Below are positions 48,534 to 55,089 of a stretch of DNA of 55,089 nucleotides, in pieces. Below the pieces are notes generated by a model. The model saw only the letters and a program-made list of their open reading frames with translations. It did no database searches and was not told the DNA's origin. The translations under genes were made by a program, and so were the position numbers. Within the stretch, counting starts at the first letter, position 1. Each line of letters opens with the position of its first letter. The stretch lies in the IMG/VR virus record IMGVR_UViG_3300028388_002422, positions 1 to 55,089 of that record. One strand, written 5' to 3'. This DNA comes from a virus.

Positions 48534-48988
48534 GTAACTTTGGCTTCTTCATCTTCGAGATAATTATTAATATCACCTGCGTAGTCCATTACGAATAATC
48601 GACAGTCAGGGTCATTAAGTAATAAGTCTATTGCATTTTCTTTTGAATATTCTACTTCACCAGGAAAAGTAGATTTATCCCAATCAACTAAGACACCTTC
48701 TGCTAATGATTCACAAATAATACGATCACTCGTGTCGTCGTCTAATGTATTATTATCAATTTCTTTTTGATAAGGTTTCATTAAACGACGAAAAGCAGCT
48801 TTATATCGATTATTATTTAATCTTGCAATTTTAAGCTTTACATTACGATAATAACCCCACGCACCTAAATCAGCTTTATTACCTACGGGTGTAATCTTCA
48901 ACATTTTAGTCACCTTTATTTGTCCGCGTTTTAGGTTGGCCTCAGAGCTCAGAGCCGGTTCTCTGGAGTTTCGTCGAGCTTTAGCCAA
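48524..48988 (-). CDS. Tail assembly chaperone (G-like)
   Basis: 154 residues between tail tube and tape measure. Basic N-terminus (KARRNSREPALSSEANLKRG), a hydrophobic/acidic middle (KPYQKEIDNNTLDDDTSDR), and an acidic end (NNYLEDEEAKVTKE). Such proteins bind the tape measure during tail assembly. A minority of ribosomes should shift frame near the end to make the longer fusion. No named family seen by eye; the call is by place and the linked -1 frame. Confidence 0.75.
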   Translation of the reverse strand: MAKARRNSREPALSSEANLKRGQIKVTKMLKITPVGNKADLGAWGYYRNVKLKIARLNNNRYKAAFRRLMKPYQKEIDNNTLDDDTSDRIICESLAEGVLVDWDKSTFPGEVEYSKENAIDLLLNDPDCRLFVMDYAGDINNYLEDEEAKVTKE

Positions 48989-49005
48989 TACGACCGGTTA
49001 ACCTG

Positions 49006-50184
49006 TTATGCCGAGTGGAAAGAAAATTGAACCATCATGTTGGTAGTTGTATCACGTAGAGCACGCAATGAACCACTTTCCATTAAAAAGTTGTCTTTTC
49101 CGTCTATTGGCTCACTTAACTCTTCAAATTTACAATAAGGTAAATACATGACAATATTATTACCAGATGTATCTTGTAATGTAAATGCTACACTAAAACT
49201 AGAAGAGTTTTTATATAAGTTATATACACTTGTGTCTTCAAAATATAACTCAATATCAGCCGTTGCCTCTAAACTAAAAGGCACTAGATCGACTGCACCA
49301 AGAGTTCCAATTGCTTCGGCCTGATTGATTTGGTTATTAACAGTTAAATTGAGCGTTTTAAACTCGACGCCAGCCGGAAGGCCAGAAATGTCAACTGACG
49401 TAACCGAATTGACTGAGTTCATGATGTCATAAGATGGAACATCAACAAACGTTTCGCCTGCGATACCCGTATCGGTACCTTCTGACGTCAAACCTACGAT
49501 GTTCATATCACCGTTAAGAATTGAGCCAGTTTCAAAGTTGAATGACATTGAGTTAATCATACAACCACGATAGAAGAAAATTGCATCCGTAGCACCCGGA
49601 GCATTCATCTGTTTACGGAAAGTATACGAATCAGGAGCAGCCGCACCATTACGAATAATTTCAGCATCAATATCAATGCTTTGGCCAGCGCCCTCATCGA
49701 CAAGAGTTGCATTTGCAACTGTCATGCTATTTGCACTAACCGTCACGACACGAAATACGCCATTATTTGCCGCGTTAGAGAAGCCACTAATTTTCACAAA
49801 ATGGCCAACAGCAATACCTTCTGATACAAAATCAGTGGTGCTAGACGTAAATTCGCTGGTCGCATTAACTGCTGCAATATCGGTTGAACCAGTTACAGCA
49901 ATAGTAACAGTTGACGCAGCCTGTAATAATGATGTCAGCAATGGCTTATACGGTGCATAGCTTAATTCGTAAGAGCAATCACCGCCAATCATTGAATTAA
50001 CAACAACAAGATCGTCGGTTTGGCGATCAGAGCGAATCACTTCTGATACTTGCGTATCAATTTGATCAGACAAGCCGACACTAGTGATCGGCAAACGTTG
50101 GAAAGCCGGAGTAGCCGGCGTAACTCCGTTGGTTACCTCTGCGATATACGCAAAGTCAACATAGTTAGTTGACGGAATAGGCAT
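49006..50184 (-). CDS. Major tail tube protein with inserted surface domain
   Basis: 392 residues, larger than usual tube proteins. The N-terminus (NYVDFAYIAEVTNGVTPATPAFQRLPIT) and GGDCSYELSY match phage tail tube proteins of the Phage_tube_2 type. Residues about 95-165 (STDIAAVNATSEFTSSTTDF ... VGHFVKISGFSNAANNGVFRVVTV) look like an inserted, surface-exposed beta domain. The end has WTL-free beta strands and FHSA. It polymerises to make the tail tube. Confidence 0.8.
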   Translation of the reverse strand: MPIPSTNYVDFAYIAEVTNGVTPATPAFQRLPITSVGLSDQIDTQVSEVIRSDRQTDDLVVVNSMIGGDCSYELSYAPYKPLLTSLLQAASTVTIAVTGSTDIAAVNATSEFTSSTTDFVSEGIAVGHFVKISGFSNAANNGVFRVVTVSANSMTVANATLVDEGAGQSIDIDAEIIRNGAAAPDSYTFRKQMNAPGATDAIFFYRGCMINSMSFNFETGSILNGDMNIVGLTSEGTDTGIAGETFVDVPSYDIMNSVNSVTSVDISGLPAGVEFKTLNLTVNNQINQAEAIGTLGAVDLVPFSLEATADIELYFEDTSVYNLYKNSSSFSVAFTLQDTSGNNIVMYLPYCKFEELSEPIDGKDNFLMESGSLRALRDTTTNMMVQFSFHSA

Positions 50185-50186
50185 AA

Positions 50187-50576
50187 CTAAATCCTCTCAT
50201 GAGACCAGTAATTTACACGTACGTTTAATTGGAACCAATCGTGACCTTCGTCACCAGTGCGCTGAACATCAGACGCATAACATACAATGTCATCAAATTG
50301 CACATTACTAAATAAGGCGTCTAACATATCCGCCAGTTCGTAAGCGCGACCCGTGCCGGTAAGTTTAGGTACAAAAATTTGTACCCAGAAAATACCGTAA
50401 TTAATTTTTGACGTACCGATTTCATTATTTTCGGTAGTCGAAGGCAATAAAGTACACCGGATCCATTCTTGCCCTTCAACCGGTGTATAGTCAACGTTAT
50501 CCCAGGCAATAGGAGTTTCAATCCATGTTGACATACGTTGACTAAATGAATTGTTAATTTCGCTAAAATTAGCCAT
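50187..50576 (-). CDS. Tail terminator / completion protein (DUF4128-like)
   Basis: 129 residues from ATG 50576; an in-frame TTG lies three codons upstream. SQRMSTWIETPIAWDNVDYTP, then GIFWVQIFVP, and GRAYELADMLDALFSNVQF follow the DUF4128 / tail-terminator pattern. It caps the tail tube before head joining. Overlaps the previous gene by about eight bases. Confidence 0.75.
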   Translation of the reverse strand: MANFSEINNSFSQRMSTWIETPIAWDNVDYTPVEGQEWIRCTLLPSTTENNEIGTSKINYGIFWVQIFVPKLTGTGRAYELADMLDALFSNVQFDDIVCYASDVQRTGDEGHDWFQLNVRVNYWSHERI

Positions 50577-50931
50577 ACTTTGCAATATTCTTTTGAATGG
50601 CTAGCTGAATAAATCCAGCCGGCGCTTGTTTTGACGACCCTGCATTCAAATCTTCAATGTACGGCGCAGTATTGGCAATATACCATTTTGTCCAATTCCG
50701 CGTATATCTATCAAGATTTGGCGGAGATGGTATGCTATAAGTACCATCTGGAATTTCTTTAGTAAATGGCGCGCCAGGTGATATTTTCCAACTAGCTCGT
50801 GCTTTACCTGTTTTGACTGGCGTAGTCATTACTAAATCTGTCCAAGTGTCAAGAAGAAATTGTCTTGACTTTACATCAACAACTTTAGCAATTAAATTAC
50901 CAGCCTCTCTAAAGTTTTTTACTCGCGGCAT
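50569..50931 (-). CDS. HK97 gp10-like head-tail component
   Basis: 120 residues from ATG 50931 (GGA upstream). The TPVKTGKARASWKISPG motif (about 40-56) is the hallmark of gp10-like neck proteins, followed by NTAPYIEDLNAGSSKQAPAGF as usual near the C-terminus. Role: joins head and tail or completes the tail. Confidence 0.8.
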   Translation of the reverse strand: MPRVKNFREAGNLIAKVVDVKSRQFLLDTWTDLVMTTPVKTGKARASWKISPGAPFTKEIPDGTYSIPSPPNLDRYTRNWTKWYIANTAPYIEDLNAGSSKQAPAGFIQLAIQKNIAKYG

Positions 50932-51278
50932 TTTAATGTCCAAGCTACATCAGCGGGATCGGCCATGACCGCTTCAATTGTGTATGTTGCATCGCTAGTT
51001 ATAATGTTAGCATTTTTAACTGGCGTTACTTCTAGCTCTTCTTTGAGTACAATTACTTTAACTTTAGTATCTAAAACACTTTCATCTTTAACCAAAGATT
51101 CTTTGAAAGCATCAAAAACACCGCGGCTCATATAATCTGCGGTTACAACTGAAGTCGTATTACTTACAGGATCAAACGTTACCGTTTCAACTTGATAAAT
51201 AAATGACTTCACGGCATCTGCTAGCGTCGTATTGAACGCTTTGGCTATAGCTTTGGATGCAGATGCACGTAAACCCAT
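50919..51278 (-). CDS. Head-tail connector (stopper-like)
   Basis: 119 residues. N-terminus GLRASASKAIAKAFNTTLADAV, strand-rich C-terminal half (KVKVIVLKEELEVTPVKNA, SDATYTIEAVMADPADVAW). Size, place between the DnaT-like adaptor and gp10-like gene, and overlap with its neighbour fit the head-closure (stopper) role. Confidence 0.65.
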   Translation of the reverse strand: MGLRASASKAIAKAFNTTLADAVKSFIYQVETVTFDPVSNTTSVVTADYMSRGVFDAFKESLVKDESVLDTKVKVIVLKEELEVTPVKNANIITSDATYTIEAVMADPADVAWTLKCRE

Positions 51279-51280
51279 GA

Positions 51281-51697
51281 CTAACTCCTTATTAAGAATG
51301 TTGACGCTTTAGAAAAGGAGCAGATACCTTTAAGCACGCCTCGAACAATTCCTAATGAAGCGGGCTTGTTACTTGCTCCACTAAAATATTCATTTTCGCT
51401 AATAACTGAGCCCGCTTGAACTAATTCTCTTTTTAAATTTGCACCTGAATCAAAAATAGTTTGATCGCTAATATAATCTAATGCAAGTAGTGAATTAGCA
51501 TATTTTAGTTCATCTGGTATTGTATCTAATTCACCAGGATCAACACATGTAAAATTTTGATCAATATAATATCTACCATAAATTAAGCCATCTAATTTGG
51601 TTTGTTCTTCTGCTTCTAGCCATAAAATTGTATCTTCAAAGTAAAGATCAGCTTCATCTAATGTTGCATATGATTCTTTGACAGTTAATGTAACCAT
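51281..51697 (-). CDS. Head-tail adaptor (DnaT-like connector)
   Basis: 138 residues. Begins VTLTVKESYATLDEADLYFED, then KLDGLIYGRYYIDQNF, then a helical bundle (ELKYANSLLALDYISDQ): the pattern of the phage DnaT-like / gp6-like adaptors that bind under the portal. One-base overlap with the next gene. Confidence 0.8.
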   Translation of the reverse strand: MVTLTVKESYATLDEADLYFEDTILWLEAEEQTKLDGLIYGRYYIDQNFTCVDPGELDTIPDELKYANSLLALDYISDQTIFDSGANLKRELVQAGSVISENEYFSGASNKPASLGIVRGVLKGICSFSKASTFLIRS

Positions 51698-51981
51698 TAC
51701 TGCTCCTGAATTCTAAAAATAATACTACGATCTACTGTCCTACCTTGTACGGTCGTCATTCTGACAGTTACAGTATATCGTTCACCCGCTATTCCACCAC
51801 CTATCCAAACAGTGACTTTTTGATCATCATTTGAAGAACTAACTATTGTAATACCAGCATCAGCGTCAACTGAATGCGACACTATTGTATCGCCAACCGC
51901 CAACCAATTCGTAAAGTCCCAAGTATAGTCTAAGACTGACTGAGGATCTTTAGTAAGTTTAAGATTTTTTCTCCATTCCAT
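51697..51981 (-). CDS. Small Ig-like structural protein (head or neck decoration)
   Basis: 94 residues. TKDPQSVLDYTWDFTNWLAVGDTI, then SITIVSSSNDDQKVTVWIGG-like strands and YTVTVRMTTVQGRTVDRSI: a small beta sandwich common in phage head or neck regions. Probably decorates the head or neck. No enzyme motif. Confidence 0.65.
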   Translation of the reverse strand: MEWRKNLKLTKDPQSVLDYTWDFTNWLAVGDTIVSHSVDADAGITIVSSSNDDQKVTVWIGGGIAGERYTVTVRMTTVQGRTVDRSIIFRIQEQ

Positions 51982-52034
51982 TTAGTCACCTATAATAAAT
52001 ATCCTCAATTAACACCTAAAAATATCAATTTCTC

Positions 52035-52310
52035 TTATTTCGGCGAACTCAAAAATCTTTTTCTGGCGGCTGACTCTTTGAATGTGACGATAGAGTTATC
52101 CGACTTCTTAAAATGCAGGATGCCATCAGCGGTAGTCAGGCCAATCTGCCCATCAACAAGAGCACTCGCTTGCCATGTATTGCTTCCTACATTCTTTCTT
52201 TTGTGCCAGATAGCCCTGACTTAGAACATACCATCATCCACATCCTAGACAAATTCAATTGCATTAGCTACGGCGTTTACCCTTGCAAAAAGGTTGGCTG
52301 ATCCGCTGAA
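52035..52310 (-). pseudogene. Degenerate structural gene remnant with in-frame stops
   Basis: One leftward frame reads SGSANLFARVNAVANAIEFV, then TAG, DVDDGMF, TAA, then VRAIWHKRKNVGSNTWQAS and VDGQIGLTTADGILHFKKSD to TAA 52037-52035. The last part resembles N-terminal segments of phage fibre or collar proteins. No start codon serves the last 60 codons. It looks like a decayed gene, or several sequencing or recoding events. Confidence 0.4.
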
Positions 52311-52312
52311 AT

Positions 52313-52456
52313 TTACAGGATATCATTAAGCGCAACAAACGTCATCGCGCCGCCCCATTGTTCCACCAGAAGGAATAAGATTAACCAAAAGCCAGCAAAT
52401 TCTGTATTTAATGCAGTATATGCAGCTGGCAATTGGCTAATCTCTCTTTTGGACAT
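52313..52456 (-). CDS. 47-residue single-pass membrane protein
   Basis: ATG 52456 after AGGTAAG, TAA 52313. SKREISQLPAAYTALNTEF, then a membrane helix (GFWLILFLLVEQWGG) and a short tail. A small membrane protein inside the structural block might be a holin or spanin-like factor, but that is speculation. Confidence 0.55.
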   Translation of the reverse strand: MSKREISQLPAAYTALNTEFAGFWLILFLLVEQWGGAMTFVALNDIL

Positions 52457-52486
52457 ATCTGCTTACCTAAATAATAACAATAATTA

Positions 52487-52993
52487 TTAAGGTGCGTTGG
52501 CCGCGGTGAGTGTCACAGTTACATTAAGTGTATCGCCACTTTCGACAGATTTATCACCGCCAGTAAACGCGCCTACACCATAAAGTACACCTGACGTACC
52601 CGTAGCTGCGGTACAAACAAATGCTCCACCAACAGTAGCAATACCTGTAATAGAGAATTGAGCTTTATTAGCTGAATTATCAACGGAACCTGCTGACACG
52701 GCGCCAAGAACTAAACCTTGACGATCACCTGAATAATCGGCTACTTCTGTCCAGCCAGGATGAGAAACAAGAGTATCGCCAGCTGCGACAGTAACCGGTG
52801 CGCCACCTGTTAAACCAATATAAAATGCAGCAGTATATGCCGAACCTTTAAAATATTTATCAAGATTATCATTAAGGCCTTCAGTAACTACATCATTTAT
52901 AATTTTATCTGTCCACTTCAAATTACCCTTTTTGTCATAACATTCAATGACATAGTAATTTTCCATTTTCATGCTACTTTGCATTAATTTCAT
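52487..52993 (-). CDS. Phage structural protein (decoration or fibre-associated)
   Basis: 168 residues; AAGGAG six bases before ATG 52993. ENYYVIECYDKKGNLKWTD, then KYFKGSAYTAAFYIGLTGG, then PGWTEVADYSGDR, SITGIATVGGAFVCT and AFTGGDKSVESGDTLNVTV. This is a common conserved phage protein near head-tail genes, probably a beta-rich head decoration; exact role not known. Confidence 0.65.
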   Translation of the reverse strand: MKLMQSSMKMENYYVIECYDKKGNLKWTDKIINDVVTEGLNDNLDKYFKGSAYTAAFYIGLTGGAPVTVAAGDTLVSHPGWTEVADYSGDRQGLVLGAVSAGSVDNSANKAQFSITGIATVGGAFVCTAATGTSGVLYGVGAFTGGDKSVESGDTLNVTVTLTAANAP

Positions 52994-53003
52994 AACTTAC
53001 TCC

Positions 53004-54368
53004 TTAACATTCTGGAAGTTTAGCTGAACGATCGTCATTTTCAGGTGTAACTGTACGATCTTGTATTGTAATCTCAAATGTTCTACATTGAGGGGTAACA
53101 ATTCCAACAACTAATTTAAAACCAACTGTTGAAATAGATTTAATAGCAGATAAATCTAAACCTGCTTCGTAAATTGCTCCAGCTATACTTTGAATAGCTG
53201 CTTGATGGGCTAATGTTGTTTGCACATTTAAATTACTTTGGACATTTGTATTTATTGTTTTATTGACGCCAAACGCAATTAATCCTTCAATAGTTATTGT
53301 TGCATTAGTTACAAAATCATTCTGAAGTGCATAAGTAATTGCACTTTCTATCACATTAGCACCAGTAAAAGTCAGTGCTGCTTGATGATTAAGAACAGTT
53401 ACGGCATAAAGATTAGCAATGTTTAATGCTTCAATACCTTGTACAATACCTATATTTAAAGAGCCTTCAAATGTAACAGGTCCAGTAATTTTTTGACTAT
53501 CTGTTACAAAAGCTTCATTTATTTCAAAATTAATAGCCGCAACAATAGAAGCTATATTTCCACTAGCCGCCGATTGCTGTGAATCTAATGATAAACCAGT
53601 TTCATAAATTGCATTCGCAGAAGATATCGATGAGAGCTGTTTAGACAGCGTAGTAGCAGTATTTAATATTGTTGTTACTGAACTCAGTATTGATAATTGA
53701 GTTCCAATAGTTAAATTACCTTCTAATGTAACAGGGCCGTTAATTACTTCCCCAACAATACCATAGGTTTGTTGAAGTGCAACCGCGACCTCCGCTGACA
53801 GCTCAAGCGTCCGGCTCGTAAGTAGTCCCATTTGCGCTGCGAGCAACAGAGTTGACTGAATATATGACTGCGCAGCATGGTCGTCAGTCAGCGATTGACC
53901 AAGCGTTACTATAGCGTCGTACAACGCCTGTGATTCCAGCAAATCAGAGAGCGTTAGAGAAAGCGTTGTTTCCGGCTGATAGTCTACCGTCTTACCGTGT
54001 CCATCGTCTAACTGCTGCGAAAGCGTTGTACCAGCTTCGAGGATAGTGTCCTTGCTTGGCGCAACGTCCAGTGAGGCACCGAGGGAGAAGCTCGCTTCTA
54101 TCGCCGCACTCAGCGTCGTAAACGCATCGCCAGCCGCAGGGAACACCGCCGTGTCGTTAACGCCATCGGACCAGACGAAATAGGACTTATAGGCTGTGCC
54201 TTCGGTCAGGTTTACCGCGTCGAACGTATACGGTTGCGTCGTACTGGCAGGCTTGCTTGACGCATACGCCGCAGCGCTGCCCGTGCCATCCTGCCCAGCC
54301 TTAACCTGCGCGACACTCGGCGCTGCGGTGGCGCTGGGTTGGACAACGACGTAAAGCAGATCAGCCAT
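53004..54368 (-). CDS. Repetitive structural protein that begins in the middle of an FN3-like domain
   Basis: 454 residues if begun at ATG 54368, which has no good ribosome site. Residues about 5-90 (LLYVVVQPSATAAPSVAQV ... TYKSYFVW-like end) are the second half of an FN3-like domain whose first half ends the upstream frame. The rest is repeats of helical units with the pattern TTL-x-x-Q-x(5)-A (such as TTLSQQLDDGHG, TTLSKQLSSISS, LNHQAALTFTG), perhaps a fibrous stalk. It may be made only as a fusion with the upstream gene by a frame change at TTC-TGA. Confidence 0.65.
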   Translation of the reverse strand: MADLLYVVVQPSATAAPSVAQVKAGQDGTGSAAAYASSKPASTTQPYTFDAVNLTEGTAYKSYFVWSDGVNDTAVFPAAGDAFTTLSAAIEASFSLGASLDVAPSKDTILEAGTTLSQQLDDGHGKTVDYQPETTLSLTLSDLLESQALYDAIVTLGQSLTDDHAAQSYIQSTLLLAAQMGLLTSRTLELSAEVAVALQQTYGIVGEVINGPVTLEGNLTIGTQLSILSSVTTILNTATTLSKQLSSISSANAIYETGLSLDSQQSAASGNIASIVAAINFEINEAFVTDSQKITGPVTFEGSLNIGIVQGIEALNIANLYAVTVLNHQAALTFTGANVIESAITYALQNDFVTNATITIEGLIAFGVNKTINTNVQSNLNVQTTLAHQAAIQSIAGAIYEAGLDLSAIKSISTVGFKLVVGIVTPQCRTFEITIQDRTVTPENDDRSAKLPEC

Positions 54369-54369
54369 G

Positions 54370-55089
54370 TCAGAAAGTCACCGTGCAGCCGACCGTTGCC
54401 GTGGTCTGGCCGATGGATGTGGCGGTTGCGGCTGAGAGGATGGGGGCGCCACCCGCATCAGGTACGGCTACCAAGTAGGGGGTGGCGTTGGCGGATATTA
54501 TTATTTCATTTTGTTGCTTTATAAAATTTTGACAGTCTTGCAACGATTTATCATGGTCAAAAACAAACGCGCTATATATGCGACCAATAGCGCGGCCGCG
54601 TGACCCAAGACAACCGACTACCCATATATCTTTGCCGTACAGACTAAGCGAGGTGCCTTCGCCTGTATTAAGGCTCATATTGCTTGTCCCATTAGTGTTT
54701 CCAATTACCTCCACATACCTCTCATCTCTAAACCGCAGGCCGTATTCATAATATGGATTGGTATATGATGTAAAAGATTTCAATAAAATATGAGCAAAAG
54801 CAAAAGCTCCTGGGTTAGTAACGCGACAATGAACAATCATTGTGACAGAAGAAGTGTTATATATTTGGTTGTATGGATACTCGATATAAGTATTGATTCC
54901 AGTAGACCGCGAATAGCACAATTCATTTACAAATGCGCTATAAGTTGCTTGTTTATTTAGCGCTAAATCAGAAGGAGTTTCTCCGCAGCTTTTATAGTGC
55001 GCTAAAATAAGCCCTTGCGCTAATGGATGCGACCGGTCAATCCCAACTTGGCCGGTAGGCTTTTCCCCAGGCCCAGGCCAACCCCTCGC
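54370..55089 (-). CDS. LamG-like structural protein, missing only its start, FN3-like end split by a TGA
   Basis: Open from the right edge (239 codons). Begins ARGWPGPGEKPTGQVGIDRS, HPLAQGLILAHYKSC, a common N-terminus of phage LamG-type head or tail decoration proteins, so probably just ATG is missing. A jelly-roll follows (YIEYPYNQIYNTSSVTMIV ... RIYSAFVFDHDKSLQDCQ). Residues about 205-239 (APILSAATATSIGQTTATVG) begin an FN3-like domain that is cut by TGA 54372-54370; the other half is in the +1 frame. Confidence 0.7.
   Translation of the reverse strand, partial: ARGWPGPGEKPTGQVGIDRSHPLAQGLILAHYKSCGETPSDLALNKQATYSAFVNELCYSRSTGINTYIEYPYNQIYNTSSVTMIVHCRVTNPGAFAFAHILLKSFTSYTNPYYEYGLRFRDERYVEVIGNTNGTSNMSLNTGEGTSLSLYGKDIWVVGCLGSRGRAIGRIYSAFVFDHDKSLQDCQNFIKQQNEIIISANATPYLVAVPDAGGAPILSAATATSIGQTTATVGCTVTF

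Noticed and set aside
52113-52301. Rightward 62-residue frame in the late region
   Set aside because: Opposite to all neighbours, no promoter or ribosome site, and antisense to the fibre-like remnant.
1-55089. Genome-wide reassignment of TAG
   Set aside because: Several compact genes end in TAG right at the start of the next gene (for example 6673 and 11290), so TAG works as a normal stop here.
1-55089. CRISPR array, insertion sequence or integrase
   Set aside because: No regularly spaced repeats, transposase motif or tyrosine/serine recombinase was seen.

Overview
The window is almost certainly most or all of the genome of a tailed double-stranded DNA phage of a Gram-negative bacterium. 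It carries small and large terminase, portal, scaffold, capsid, head-tail connectors, tail tube, tail chaperones, tape measure and a DUF2460 / DUF2163 / NlpC-P60 tail-tip set, so a long non-contractile (siphovirus) tail is the natural reading. I see no integrase, repressor, transposon, CRISPR array or rRNA, which suggests a virulent phage. Promoters look like host sigma-70 promoters and no phage RNA polymerase is visible. The host cannot be named from the sequence.

Layout: two opposed transcription blocks. The early/middle block runs rightward from about 5970 to 31127. It begins with a control region and a repeat-rich gap that may hold the origin (6724-7294), then about two dozen small, overlapping, mostly unrecognised genes (7.4-13.2 kb), a candidate small RNA and tRNA-Leu(UAA), and the replication genes: primase-helicase, Sak4-like ATPase, single-strand binding protein, PD-(D/E)XK nuclease, SF2 helicase, nucleotide-pool enzymes, a thymidylate-synthase homologue with dCMP-type specificity, dCMP deaminase, a possible clamp, family A DNA polymerase, RuvC-like resolvase and ATP-dependent ligase. 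The late block is read leftward: small terminase (5646) down to position 1, and from 55089 down to 31186. The two halves would join into one late operon if the molecule is circular or permuted, but the window ends do not join cleanly: the right-most gene lacks only its start codon.

Control: five rightward promoters share TTGTAC, a 17-18 base spacer and TATAAT. Three of them directly precede three paralogous helical-repeat proteins (6149, 7427, 18275), which suggests a phage regulatory circuit that I cannot match to a known one. A strong leftward promoter (5692-5720) precedes the small terminase. The late operon ends at a leftward terminator at about 31128-31155.

Most notable: (1) a tail-tip protein duplicated in tandem, where the second copy is cut by an in-frame TAG exactly where the first copy has TGG, with homology continuing past the stop and no start codon for 97 codons, so readthrough or a fresh nonsense change; (2) Asp in place of the substrate-reading Asn in the thymidylate-synthase homologue, predicting a dCMP hydroxymethylase or methylase and modified cytosine in the phage DNA; (3) the promoter / paralogue circuit; (4) two recoding candidates, the tail chaperone pair and an FN3-like domain split at a TGA; (5) a large hairpin displaying an anti-Shine-Dalgarno-like loop. 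No endolysin was recognised.
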